Assembly (NCBI GenBank): GCA_946482595.1
Contig: CAMLSD010000018.1
Coordinates: 1 to 58,661 of the forward strand
Direction: 5' to 3'
Length of the DNA stretch: 58,661 nucleotides
From: an uncultured Comamonadaceae bacterium
GTDB lineage: Bacteria; Pseudomonadota; Gammaproteobacteria; Burkholderiales; Burkholderiaceae
In this document: piece after piece, positions 33,289-41,423 of the stretch
Layout of the letters: each line of letters begins with the position of its first letter
Numbering within the stretch: the first letter of the stretch is position 1
Made by a program: the position numbers and the translations under genes
The notes under the pieces: model-generated
Told to the model about the DNA's origin: nothing
Database searches by the model: none
What the model saw: only the letters and a program-made list of their open reading frames with translations

Positions 33289-33317
33289 AGTACGGCCGGC
33301 CGGTGCCGGCGGATGCA
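33289..33317 (-). promoter_or_regulatory. Predicted ECF promoter of the sigma/anti-sigma operon
   Basis: Read on the minus strand: TGCATCC (33317-33311), then 16 bases, then CGTACT (33294-33289). This resembles the TGATCC-N16/17-CGTANN pattern of RpoE/ChrR-type (ECF11-like) sigmas. It is directed at the sigma gene starting 33272. Confidence 0.6.
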
Positions 33318-33341
33318 TGGGGTTTGTCCGGTGAGCCGGCC

Positions 33342-33370
33342 TGCATCCGGGGCCGGCAGCGCGCCGTATT
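33342..33370 (+). promoter_or_regulatory. Predicted ECF promoter of the SnoaL-like gene
   Basis: TGCATCC (33342-33348), 16 bases, CGTATT (33365-33370): the same element and the same spacing as the divergent sigma promoter 25 bp away. The predicted start would give a leader of about 57 nt before ATG 33434. Confidence 0.6.
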
Positions 33371-33433
33371 CCCGGGTGCCTCCCGCACCGTGCCGCCGGC
33401 CCGGGCGAGGACCCTCAAGAAGGAGACCGCACC

Positions 33434-33844
33434 ATGAACCACCTGGCCACCATCTCGGAGATCTACGCCGCCTTCGGGCGCGGCGACATCCCCACCATCC
33501 TGTCGCACCTGGCCGATGACATCGACTGGGAATACAGCACCTTTCCCAACCCGGTGCCGTGGCTGCAGCCCTTGCAGGGGCGCGACCAGGTGCCGCAGTT
33601 CTTCGATGCCCTGCTCAGCCGGGTCGAGTTCACGCAGTTCGAGCCACGCGGCTTCTTCACCAACGACAGCAACACGGTGGTCGACCTGATCGACGTGAAG
33701 TTCATCGTGCGCGCCACCGGCAAGGAAGTGATCGAACCCGACAGCGTGCACATCTGGCACTTCAACGATCAGGGCAAGGTGCAGCGCTTCAAGCACCGTG
33801 TGGACACCTGGCAGAGCGCGATGGCGCTGCGCGCCGACCAGTAG
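33434..33844 (+). CDS. SnoaL/NTF2-fold protein, probable ECF target
   Basis: A 136-residue single-domain protein with AAGGAG before the start. The SnoaL-like pattern is clear: SEIYAAFGRGDIPTILSHLA followed by DDIDWEYS, PLQGRDQVPQFFDALLSRVE, VEFTQFEPRGFFTNDSNTVV, and HIWHFNDQGKVQRFKHRVDT. Members include epoxide hydrolases, ketosteroid isomerase-like enzymes and many stress proteins. Cytoplasmic. Its promoter copies that of the divergent sigma factor, so it is likely induced with the same stress. Confidence 0.88.
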   Translation: MNHLATISEIYAAFGRGDIPTILSHLADDIDWEYSTFPNPVPWLQPLQGRDQVPQFFDALLSRVEFTQFEPRGFFTNDSNTVVDLIDVKFIVRATGKEVIEPDSVHIWHFNDQGKVQRFKHRVDTWQSAMALRADQ

Positions 33845-33883
33845 GGGTCGTGCCGACGGGCCGTGCGGACGGGTCGTGCCGAC
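33845..33883. repeat. 13-bp tandem repeat, three copies
   Basis: GGGTCGTGCCGAC (33845-33857), GGGCCGTGCGGAC (33858-33870) and GGGTCGTGCCGAC (33871-33883) sit end to end between two convergent genes. No hairpin or promoter role is obvious. Confidence 0.7.
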
Positions 33884-33893
33884 AGGCCGGAGA

Positions 33894-34826
33894 TCAGGAC
33901 GGCGGCAGCGTCACGCGATCACCGTCGCGCCGCAGGCTGCCGCCGGCCTCGAGTTCTCCGATCAGTGCCAGACACCACTGCGTGAACGGCACGGCGGCGA
34001 AGTAGCGCTGGTGGATCAGGCTGAAGTAGGGCGTGTCCGCCAGCCAGGCCAGCATGCCCGCCAGGGGCTCGCTGCGGGTCTCCAGCAGGTGGAACACCAG
34101 CAGGGCCTTGCCGGCGTAGCGCCCGTGGCGCACCGGGTTGCGCTCGAAGCTGTCGAGCCGCGAGAAGGCGCGGGCAAGCGCATCGCCCACATCGGCAAAC
34201 GGGCTGCCGTGCCCGGGGATGACCAGCCGGGCGTCGAGCCGGGCGATCAGCTCCAGCGTCGCGCGCACCTGCGGGTAGCCGGGTTCGCCCTCGATCTCGG
34301 GGAAGACCACGCCAAAGCCGTTGTGCCACAGCGCATCGGCCGAGATCAGGATGCCGTCCTGGGCGTCGAACAGCACCACCGAATGCGGGTCATGCCCCGG
34401 CGCGGCCAGCACCTCCCAGTGGCGGCCGCCAGCCATGCGGCGGGTGCCGGGCACCAGTGCGCCCTGGCAGGTGAAGCGCGGGCAGTGCTGTCCGGTGACG
34501 GCATAGGTCAGGCGGGACAGGTCCCAGTCGTGCACGGCCTGCACTTCGCTGGCCGGTACGGCCACCGGGCACCCATAGGCCGCCTGCAGCGCCGCATTGC
34601 CGCCGCAGTGGTCGGAGTGCAGATGGGTGTTCAGCACCTCGGCGAGCGCCTGCCGGCCGAGGGCATGCCGCACCAGTGCGACCGTCTGGTCCGCGTGGGT
34701 GGCGTAGCCGGTGTCCACCAGCGTGGCCGGCGCATCGACATCGGCGGCCTGCAGCAGCACGTTGTTCGACGACAACCAGCCGCGCTCGAAGACCCGCACC
34801 CCGGCGGGCAGGGGCGCCGGACTCAA
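33894..34826 (-). CDS. Metallo-beta-lactamase-fold hydrolase
   Basis: A 310-residue protein. The zinc motif HxHxDH is NTHLHSDHCGGN near residues 67-78. Further ligands are His in AAPGHDPHSV, Asp in ISADALWHNG and His in VIPGHGSPF, giving a complete two-metal site. The substrate pocket resembles glyoxalase II or lactonase-like hydrolases, but no specificity is visible. Its ATG overlaps the FadD stop (ATGA), so the two are co-translated. A role as thioester hydrolase on acyl-CoA products is possible, inferred from context only. Confidence 0.9.
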   Translation of the reverse strand: MSPAPLPAGVRVFERGWLSSNNVLLQAADVDAPATLVDTGYATHADQTVALVRHALGRQALAEVLNTHLHSDHCGGNAALQAAYGCPVAVPASEVQAVHDWDLSRLTYAVTGQHCPRFTCQGALVPGTRRMAGGRHWEVLAAPGHDPHSVVLFDAQDGILISADALWHNGFGVVFPEIEGEPGYPQVRATLELIARLDARLVIPGHGSPFADVGDALARAFSRLDSFERNPVRHGRYAGKALLVFHLLETRSEPLAGMLAWLADTPYFSLIHQRYFAAVPFTQWCLALIGELEAGGSLRRDGDRVTLPPS

Positions 34827-36562
34827 GTCGTGGTGCTGCGCAGTTCGCGCCGCAGGATCTTGCCGACGTTGGTCTTGGGCAGATCGTCACGGAACTCGAT
34901 GTACTTCGGGCGCTTGTAGCCGGTGAAGTTGTCGCGGCAGTAGTCGGCCAGGTCTTCCTCGGCCAGCGTCGGGTCCTTCTTGACGACAAAGAGCTTGACG
35001 GCCTCGCCCGACTTCGGGTCGGGCACGCCCACGGCGGCACACTCCAGCACCCCCGGGTGGAGGTTCACGACCTGTTCGATCTCGTTCGGGTAGACGTTGA
35101 AGCCCGAGACCAGGATCATGTCCTTCTTGCGGTCGACGATCTTCACGTAGCCGCGTGCATCCATCACGCCGACGTCGCCCGACTTGAAGAAGCCGTCGGG
35201 GGTCATGACCTTTTCGGTCTCGTCCGGGCGGTTCCAGTAGCCGGCCATCACCTGCGGACCGCGGATGCAGATCTCGCCGGGTTCACCCAGCGGCACGTCG
35301 CGCCCGTCGTCGTCACGGATGGCGATCTCGGTCGAAGGGATCGGCAGGCCGATGGTGCCGGTGAAGTCATGCAGGTCCAGCCGGTTGCTGGTGGCCACCG
35401 GCGAGGTCTCGGACAGGCCATAACCTTCGACCACCGGGCAGCCGGTGATCTTCAGCCACTTCTCGGCCGTGGCCTGCTGCACGGCCATGCCGCCGCCATT
35501 GCTCACCACCAGTTCCGAAAAATCGAGGCGCGCAAAGTCAGGGTCGTTGGCCAGCGCATTGAACAGCGTGTTGACCGCCGGGAACATGTTGACGCGGTGG
35601 CTCTGCAGCGTCTTGATGAAACCGGGGATGTCGCGCGGGTTGGGGATCAGCAGGTTCATCGTCCCCAGGCGGGCCCCCATCATGTAGCAGATGGTCAGCG
35701 CGAAGATGTGATACAGCGGCAGTGCGCACACCACGGTCAGCGGCTTGTCACCGAGCTGGTCGAGCATGGGCTTGAACCAGGCCTCGGTCTGCATGATGTT
35801 GGCCACCACATTGCGGTGCTGCAGCGTGGCGCCCTTGGACACGCCGGTCGTGCCGCCGGTGTATTGCAGGAAGGCCACGTCGGTCGGGCCGAGCTGCGGG
35901 CGCTGCAGGCTCTTGCGCGTGCCCTCGGCAATGGCCATGTTGAAGCGGGTGACGCTGCGCCCGCCGGTCATCGGCAGCTTGAACTCGGGCACCATCTTGC
36001 GCACGTGGCGCACGACGAAGTTCACCAGCAGGCCCTTCCAGAAACCCAGCATGTCGCCCATGGCGGCCACCACCACGTGCTGCACGGGGGTGCGCTCGAT
36101 CACCTCCTCGAGCGTGGCCGCGAAGTTCTCGAGCACGATGATGGCCTTGGCGCCCGAGTCCGTGAGCTGGTGCTCGAGCTCGCGTGCGGTGTACAGCGGG
36201 TTGACGTTGACCACGACAAAACCCGCACGCAGCACGGCGGCGATCGCCACGGTGTACTGCAGCACGTTGGGCATCATCAGGGCCACGCGGTCGCCACGCT
36301 GCAGCCCCTTGGACTGCAGCCAGGCCCCCAGCGCGGTCGACAGCTCGTCGATCTGGCGGAAGGTGATGGCCTGGTCCATGCACATCGCGGCGCGACGGTG
36401 GGCGTACTTCTTGAACGATTCGTCGAGCAGGTCCACCAGCGAGTTGTAGGCCGTGACATCGATCTCGGCCGGGACCTTGGGTGGGTAGTTGTCGAGCCAG
36501 GGCTTGCTGACGGCCGAGGCGGGCATCTGGGCAGACAAAGGGGCGGACGCGATGGCGGACAC
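34823..36562 (-). CDS. fadD: Long-chain fatty acid-CoA ligase
   Basis: About 579 residues from a GTG start at 36562, preferred because GGAG lies at the right distance upstream and no in-frame ATG serves better; MPASAVSKPW 11 codons in is the fallback. AMP-forming signatures: P-loop QYTGGTTGVSKGA, A5 motif GYGLSETSPVA, A7 FFKSGDVGVMD, A8 RKKDMILVSGFNVYPNEIEQ, and catalytic Lys in PKTNVGKILRRELR. Activates fatty acids to acyl-CoA at the inner membrane face. It lies between an FFLEELY-motif gene and a coupled hydrolase gene. Confidence 0.94.
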   Translation of the reverse strand: MSAIASAPLSAQMPASAVSKPWLDNYPPKVPAEIDVTAYNSLVDLLDESFKKYAHRRAAMCMDQAITFRQIDELSTALGAWLQSKGLQRGDRVALMMPNVLQYTVAIAAVLRAGFVVVNVNPLYTARELEHQLTDSGAKAIIVLENFAATLEEVIERTPVQHVVVAAMGDMLGFWKGLLVNFVVRHVRKMVPEFKLPMTGGRSVTRFNMAIAEGTRKSLQRPQLGPTDVAFLQYTGGTTGVSKGATLQHRNVVANIMQTEAWFKPMLDQLGDKPLTVVCALPLYHIFALTICYMMGARLGTMNLLIPNPRDIPGFIKTLQSHRVNMFPAVNTLFNALANDPDFARLDFSELVVSNGGGMAVQQATAEKWLKITGCPVVEGYGLSETSPVATSNRLDLHDFTGTIGLPIPSTEIAIRDDDGRDVPLGEPGEICIRGPQVMAGYWNRPDETEKVMTPDGFFKSGDVGVMDARGYVKIVDRKKDMILVSGFNVYPNEIEQVVNLHPGVLECAAVGVPDPKSGEAVKLFVVKKDPTLAEEDLADYCRDNFTGYKRPKYIEFRDDLPKTNVGKILRRELRSTTT

Positions 36563-36618
36563 GGTATCTCCAGACGGGATGGGTATCCCGTCATTGTTGG
36601 CGGCCCGCCAGGGGGTGC

Positions 36619-37374
36619 CTACGGTAATTGCACTAAGGCGGAGTCGCCTTGGCGACTGTTCGGGCCCCAAGTTGTCACCTGGGTGACAGCGTCGCCCGAA
36701 AAGAGGGCATCGATCAGGGCCAGTTCGCGTCGTTCGATGGTGCCCAGGAACTCGCTGGCGCCTCGCATGGCCTTGAAGGTGTCGAAGCCGTTTTCCAGGA
36801 AGCGCTGCAGCAGGTTCAGCCCGGCGGCCTGGGCAGGGCCGCGCATCATGCGCAAGGTGGTACGCAGCATCGGCATGCGGGCGTAGTCGTCCAGCGCCTG
36901 GCCGACCTTCAGGGTGAGCGTGACCTGCATCTCGCGCCCCTCCCGGTGGGCCACCGCCTGCCACGCCTGCACATAGGCCGGCGCATCGACCGACTCACCT
37001 GACAGGTGTTCGCCCATGCGGGTGTCCAGCCGTTCGGACAATGCATGCAGTTCGGCCAGTGTCGTCACGGTGGAGACGATGCGCTCGGGAAACAGCTTCA
37101 CCACCGCGGGCACGATGCGTGCGAACTGTTCGTCGCGGTCGCTGAAGTCGCCGGGGCCGTACAGCTCTTCAAGAAAGAAACGGGCCGCAGCCGCATAGCG
37201 CGGGTGGGCCAGCAGGTCGGCATAGGTGCGGCGAAAGCGCTGCTGCTGGTAGTGTTTCAGCCCCTCCACCCGGGCGGCGAGTGCGGGGTCGGCGCGACGT
37301 TGCTCTCGCTCGCGGCCCACCATGTTCAGGTGCTGGAGGATCAGATCGGCGTTGGTTCGCATGCGGGTTTCCAT
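36619..37374 (-). CDS. FFLEELY-motif protein
   Basis: A 251-residue all-helical protein containing the eponymous RFFLEELYGPGDFSDRDEQF near residue 66, preceded by RFRRTYADLLAHPRYAAAA. The family is conserved in Beta- and Gammaproteobacteria; its function is not established to my knowledge. It has no signal peptide. It lies 56 bp upstream of fadD on the same strand, so a link with fatty-acid metabolism is suggested only by position. Confidence 0.88.
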   Translation of the reverse strand: METRMRTNADLILQHLNMVGREREQRRADPALAARVEGLKHYQQQRFRRTYADLLAHPRYAAAARFFLEELYGPGDFSDRDEQFARIVPAVVKLFPERIVSTVTTLAELHALSERLDTRMGEHLSGESVDAPAYVQAWQAVAHREGREMQVTLTLKVGQALDDYARMPMLRTTLRMMRGPAQAAGLNLLQRFLENGFDTFKAMRGASEFLGTIERRELALIDALFSGDAVTQVTTWGPNSRQGDSALVQLP

Positions 37375-37436
37375 GGGCAGGAAATAGAAGCCTGCCCCTA
37401 AGGCGCTCAGGGTGAATGATGCAACACTGACCGGCG

Positions 37437-37943
37437 ATGCAACGCAGAACCCTACTCAAACTTGGCGTCGCCTCGGCCGTGGTGCTTGCGGTGGCGGGCG
37501 GCGGCGTGATGATGCTTCGCCCGGGGCTGCAGGCCGGACACCTCACGCCGGACGCCCGCGCCGTGCTCGCGGCCTTTTGCCGCGCCGTGCTGGACGGCAG
37601 CCTGGCGTCAGACCCGCAGCAGGCCGCGCGCCAGATCGAACAGCAGCTCGATCGGCTGGATGCCTTTGCAGCCGGCCTGCCGCCGCATGCCCAGGCCGAG
37701 CTGTCCCAGTTGCTGGGGCTGCTGGGCACCGCCGTGGGCCGCCGCGCGCTGGCCGGCGTCGGCACCGACTGGCCGCAGGCCACGGTGGCCGAGCTGCAGT
37801 CCGGGCTGCAGTCGATGCGCCTGTCGGCGTTGTCGCTGCGCCAGCAGGCCTATCACGCGTTGCGCGACATGATCAACGGCACGTTTTATGCCGAACCGGC
37901 GCACTGGGCCCTGATGGGCTACCCCGGGCCAGGCGAGGTCTGA
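37437..37943 (+). CDS. Tat-exported small subunit of a GMC oxidoreductase (gluconate dehydrogenase subunit 3-like)
   Basis: A 168-residue protein. The leader MQRRTLLKLGVASAVVLAVA is a Tat signal. The mature part is helical (LTPDARAVLAAFCRAVLDGS, DLPPHAQ-type loop, and LRQQAYHALRDMINGTFYAE), like the small subunits that accompany FAD-dependent GMC dehydrogenases. It lies three bases before the GMC gene. It probably carries the signal-less large subunit across the membrane as a complex (hitch-hiker export). No cytochrome subunit is nearby. Confidence 0.8.
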   Translation: MQRRTLLKLGVASAVVLAVAGGGVMMLRPGLQAGHLTPDARAVLAAFCRAVLDGSLASDPQQAARQIEQQLDRLDAFAAGLPPHAQAELSQLLGLLGTAVGRRALAGVGTDWPQATVAELQSGLQSMRLSALSLRQQAYHALRDMINGTFYAEPAHWALMGYPGPGEV

Positions 37944-37945
37944 CG

Positions 37946-39589
37946 ATGAGCAAGCAGAGGGATCCGTTTCGCGAGGGGCTGGCGCGTGGCTGGAAGGTCA
38001 CTGGCGGGCCACATGGACCGTTGCCCGCCAGCGTGCAGTGTGACGTTGCGATCGTCGGCACGGGGGCCGGTGCGGGCATCACCGCCGAACTGCTCACGCA
38101 GGCCGGCCTGGACGTGGTGCTGATCGAGGAAGGGCCGCTGAAGACCAGCACCGACTTCAACCAGCGCGAGAGCGAGGCCTATCCGACGCTGTACCAGGAG
38201 AGTGCGGCCCGCAAGACGGCCGACAAGGCCATCAACATCCTGCAGGGGCGGTGCGTGGGCGGCTCCACGACGGTCAACTGGACCAGCTCGTTCCGCACGC
38301 CCGATGCGACGGTGAACTACTGGCGCGAGCACTTCGGCCTGGACGGGTTCACCCCCGAGGCGCTCAGCCCCTGGTTCGCCCAGGCCGAGCGGCGCCTGCA
38401 CGTGGGTGCGTGGCTGGTGCCACCCAACGAGAACAATGACCTGCTGCGCCGCGGCGCCCTGAAGCTGGGCATCGCGGCACCGGCCATCCTGCGCAACGTC
38501 AACGGCTGCTGGAACCTCGGTTCGTGCGGCATGGGCTGCCCCACCAATGCAAAGCAGTCGATGCTGGTCACGACACTGCCGGTGGCACTGGAGGCCGGCG
38601 CACGCCTGCTGGTGGAGACGCGTGCCCTGCGGCTCGAACACACCGCCGGGCGGGTGACAGGCCTGCTGTGCGCAGCGGTGCGTCCCAATGGCGCGCTGTC
38701 GGGCGGGCCGCTCACGCGCGTGGTCGCGCGACACTATGTGGTGGCCGGTGGCGCGATCAACTCACCGGCGCTGATGCTGCGATCGGAACTGCCCGATCCG
38801 CACGGCCTGCTCGGCCGTCGCACCTTCCTGCATCCGGTGGTGATCTCGGCGGCCCTGTTCGAGCAGAAGGTCGAAGGCTGGCAGGGGGCGCCGCAGACCA
38901 TCTACACCGACCACTACCTCGAGACTCAGCCGATCGACGGGCCGATCGGCTACAAGCTCGAGGCCCCACCGATGCATCCGGTGATCTTTGCGTCCTCGCT
39001 GGCCGGGTTCGGCCAGCAGCAGGCCGAGTTGCTGGCGCAGTTCCCGCACACACACTCGCTGCTGGCGCTGTTGCGCGACGGCTTCCATGAGCAATCGCCA
39101 GGCGGGGTGGTGCGGCTGCGCGGCGACGGTTCGCCCGAGCTGGACTACCCGCTCAACGACTTCGTGCTCGACGGGGCTCGGCGCGCCATGCTCAGCATGG
39201 CCGAGATCCAGTTCGCCGCCGGAGCGCGTGGCGTGCTGCCGGTGCATGAGCAGGCCAGCTTGTATCGCAGCTGGAACGAAGCACGGGCCGGCATTGCCGG
39301 GCTCGCGATGAAACCGCTGCTCACGCGGGTCGTCAGTGCCCATGTGATGGGCGGATGCGGCATGGCCGGCGACGAACGGCGTGGTGTCGTGCGACCCGAT
39401 GGCCAGCACTGGCAGGTCGACAACCTGAGCGTGCATGACGGTTCGCTGTTCCCCACCAGCATCGGGGCCAATCCGCAGTTGTCGATCTATGGCCTGGTCA
39501 ACTGGCTGGCCACGCAACTGGCGCGGCGCCTGTCAGGCAAGGAGGTTGTGTTAGGGTCAGCGCACACGGCAACAGCCGGCGCGAACTGA
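37946..39589 (+). CDS. GMC-family FAD-dependent oxidoreductase
   Basis: A 547-residue protein. The FAD-binding Rossmann motif CDVAIVGTGAGAGITAELLT is at residues 32-51, and LIEEG ends the second strand. Then LQGRCVGGSTTVNWTSSFR is the GMC signature, with SCGMGCPTNAKQSML mid-protein. The C-terminal active-site region has VSAHVMGGCGMAG and DGSLFPTSIGANPQLSIYGL, with His in the usual place and Asn in ANPQ. There is no signal peptide of its own. Oxidises an alcohol or sugar-like substrate, passing electrons to the respiratory chain; the substrate is unknown. Confidence 0.93.
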   Translation: MSKQRDPFREGLARGWKVTGGPHGPLPASVQCDVAIVGTGAGAGITAELLTQAGLDVVLIEEGPLKTSTDFNQRESEAYPTLYQESAARKTADKAINILQGRCVGGSTTVNWTSSFRTPDATVNYWREHFGLDGFTPEALSPWFAQAERRLHVGAWLVPPNENNDLLRRGALKLGIAAPAILRNVNGCWNLGSCGMGCPTNAKQSMLVTTLPVALEAGARLLVETRALRLEHTAGRVTGLLCAAVRPNGALSGGPLTRVVARHYVVAGGAINSPALMLRSELPDPHGLLGRRTFLHPVVISAALFEQKVEGWQGAPQTIYTDHYLETQPIDGPIGYKLEAPPMHPVIFASSLAGFGQQQAELLAQFPHTHSLLALLRDGFHEQSPGGVVRLRGDGSPELDYPLNDFVLDGARRAMLSMAEIQFAAGARGVLPVHEQASLYRSWNEARAGIAGLAMKPLLTRVVSAHVMGGCGMAGDERRGVVRPDGQHWQVDNLSVHDGSLFPTSIGANPQLSIYGLVNWLATQLARRLSGKEVVLGSAHTATAGAN

Positions 39590-39605
39590 CCCCGGCCCGA
39601 CCTTC

Positions 39606-40580
39606 ATGCTCGCACGCCTGCAACGTTTCACGACCCTCTCGCTGCTGCTGGCCGCCCTGGCCTGGTCCACCTGGTTCCTGATGCAGGGGCGCCCCTGGCT
39701 GGCCGGCCTGGGTGCCCTGCTGATCGTGGCGGGTTATGCCGCCTTCATGGCCATCGAGTTCGTGCTGCTGGCCGTCGTCAACCGGCATGACCCGGCCCCG
39801 GCGGCCACGCTGGGCCAGTTGGTCGCCGCGTGGTGGGGCGAAGTCACCACGGCCCCCGCAGTCTTTTGCTGGCGCCAGCCCTTTTTTGCGGACGAGGTGC
39901 CCGATGATCCGGGTCGCCCCGGGCAACGCGGTGTGGTGCTGGTGCACGGTTTTGTCTGCAACCGCGGCCTGTGGACGCCGTGGATGCGGCGCCTGCGCGA
40001 GCGCGGCGTGCCGTTTGTGGCGGTCAACCTGGAGCCGGTGTTCGGCCGCATCGACGACTACAGCGCCATCATCGAGCGTGCGGTGCGCCAGCTCGAGGCT
40101 TCGACCGGCCTGGCGCCGGTGCTGGTATGTCACAGCATGGGTGGCCTGGCTGCGCGCGCCTGGCTGCGCGACCATGCGGCCGACGACCGCGTGCACCGGG
40201 TCATCACGATCGGCACGCCGCATCACGGCACCTTCCTCGGGCGCTTCGGCCACCTGCCCAACACGCGCCAGATGCGCCAGGGCAATGCCTGGCTGCAGGA
40301 GATGGCGCGCCAGGAGCCGTCAGGTCGCCATGCGCGCTTCACCTGCTTCTACGGGCACTGCGACAACATCGTCTTTCCGGCCTCCACGGCCATGCTCGAC
40401 GGAGCCGACAACCGCCATCTGCCGGGCGTGGCCCATGTGCACATGGCGTTCTGCGACGAGGTGTTTCAGGAGGTGCTGACGTGGACCGAGGCGTCGTCCG
40501 GCAACGCCACCGGATCGGCCGGCGTGACGTCGAATCCGGCCGCTGGCGAGGCGCTGCGCACCGGGACGTCAGCCCGATAG
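39606..40580 (+). CDS. Membrane-anchored triacylglycerol lipase-like alpha/beta hydrolase
   Basis: A 324-residue protein. Two N-terminal hydrophobic segments (SLLLAALAWSTWFLM, LAGLGALLIVAGYAAFMAIE) precede the hydrolase. The oxyanion strand is VVLVHGFVCNRGLW, the nucleophile elbow VCHSMGGLAARAWL with Ser177, and GTPHHGTFLG is the usual lipase segment. Asp in GHCDNIVFPAS and His in VAHVHMAF complete the triad. It resembles bacterial family I lipases or PGAP1-like acyltransferases. Its last 115 bp overlap the 3' end of the membrane-protein gene on the other strand. Confidence 0.88.
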   Translation: MLARLQRFTTLSLLLAALAWSTWFLMQGRPWLAGLGALLIVAGYAAFMAIEFVLLAVVNRHDPAPAATLGQLVAAWWGEVTTAPAVFCWRQPFFADEVPDDPGRPGQRGVVLVHGFVCNRGLWTPWMRRLRERGVPFVAVNLEPVFGRIDDYSAIIERAVRQLEASTGLAPVLVCHSMGGLAARAWLRDHAADDRVHRVITIGTPHHGTFLGRFGHLPNTRQMRQGNAWLQEMARQEPSGRHARFTCFYGHCDNIVFPASTAMLDGADNRHLPGVAHVHMAFCDEVFQEVLTWTEASSGNATGSAGVTSNPAAGEALRTGTSAR

Positions 40581-41317
40581 GCCAGCCAGCCGATGCAGCC
40601 GGCCAGCGCCAGGTGATGCAGGGTGTGCCCGCTGACGAATCCGGTCGCTCGCATGACCGGCGCATCGATCGCCTGCAGGGCATGCGCTGCAGCAAAGGCC
40701 AGCAGGGCAATCAGCCAGTCGTGGCCGCTCACGCGTGAGCCCGGCAGGCTCCACAGGCCGGCAAGGGCCAGCAGCAGTGGCAGCAGGCCCAGCCAGAGCA
40801 GCGGGCGCAGATCCCCCTGGCCATCTGACCAGCTCGTCCAGGCCCACCACAGGCCACCCAGCAGGGCTGCGATCACCATGCCGGCCACCGGGTGGACGCC
40901 GCCCCAGCGGTCATCGACACGCTCGGCCAGGAACACCAGCAGCAGCAGGGCGCAGGCCGCGGATCGGGCCACCTGCGACAGCACGAAACTCGCATCGGCG
41001 GGTGCAACGTGATGCCAGGCACCGAGCAGCCCGGCGACAACGGTTGCCAGGAAAAACCAGCGCCAGGGGCGCCGTAAAGGGTCGGGGGCGGCCAGTTGCC
41101 GGATGCGCCAGGCACCCCAGGCACCGGCCAGGGCCACCGGCAGGTGGCTCAGGACGTCGGCAGCGTTGGGCAGGCCCAGCCAGTGGCGCTGGTCAGCCAG
41201 GCGGTGAGCATCCGTCGCCAGGGTGATGGGGCCGTACGCCAGCAGACCGGCCAGCGTGGCCAGGCCCAGTGCTGCAAGCAGCACGACCGTGCAGCGCTGG
41301 CTCAGGTCGGTGGTCAT
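40466..41317 (-). CDS. Polytopic membrane protein (alkaline ceramidase-like fold)
   Basis: A 283-residue protein with about seven hydrophobic helices, starting MTTDLSQRCTVVLLAALGLA. Conserved polar spots are LPNAADVLSHLPVALAG, WHHVAPADASFVLSQVARS, and GFVSGHTLHHLALAGCIGW with two C-terminal His. The pattern (Asp/Ser early, HxxxD, final GHTLHH) resembles the CREST/alkaline ceramidase superfamily of membrane hydrolases. That is a fold guess, not a firm call. The 3' end overlaps the lipase gene antisense for 115 bp. Confidence 0.78.
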   Translation of the reverse strand: MTTDLSQRCTVVLLAALGLATLAGLLAYGPITLATDAHRLADQRHWLGLPNAADVLSHLPVALAGAWGAWRIRQLAAPDPLRRPWRWFFLATVVAGLLGAWHHVAPADASFVLSQVARSAACALLLLVFLAERVDDRWGGVHPVAGMVIAALLGGLWWAWTSWSDGQGDLRPLLWLGLLPLLLALAGLWSLPGSRVSGHDWLIALLAFAAAHALQAIDAPVMRATGFVSGHTLHHLALAGCIGWLAYRADVPVRSASPAAGFDVTPADPVALPDDASVHVSTS

Positions 41318-41388
41318 GGCGCTCCCCTGCGGTGTTCAGGCGGCCGCAGTGTGGCGCCGCTGACCGGGGGAGGCAATCGCTCCGATGG

Positions 41389-41410
41389 GGGCACCCGTTT
41401 TGGGGTGCCC
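41389..41410 (-). terminator. Hairpin downstream of phhA
   Basis: GGGCACCC (41389-41396) and GGGTGCCC (41403-41410) form a perfect 8-bp stem with a six-base loop, 14 bases past the phhA stop. No T-run follows on the minus strand, but position and strength suit transcription termination. Confidence 0.5.
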
Positions 41411-41423
41411 GCCCCGGGCGTGG

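Noticed and set aside
34676..36886. Very long plus-strand open frame (736 codons) opposite fadD
   Set aside because: It is rich in Gly, His, Arg and Val without domain motifs and exactly shadows fadD codons; long antisense frames are common in GC-rich genes.
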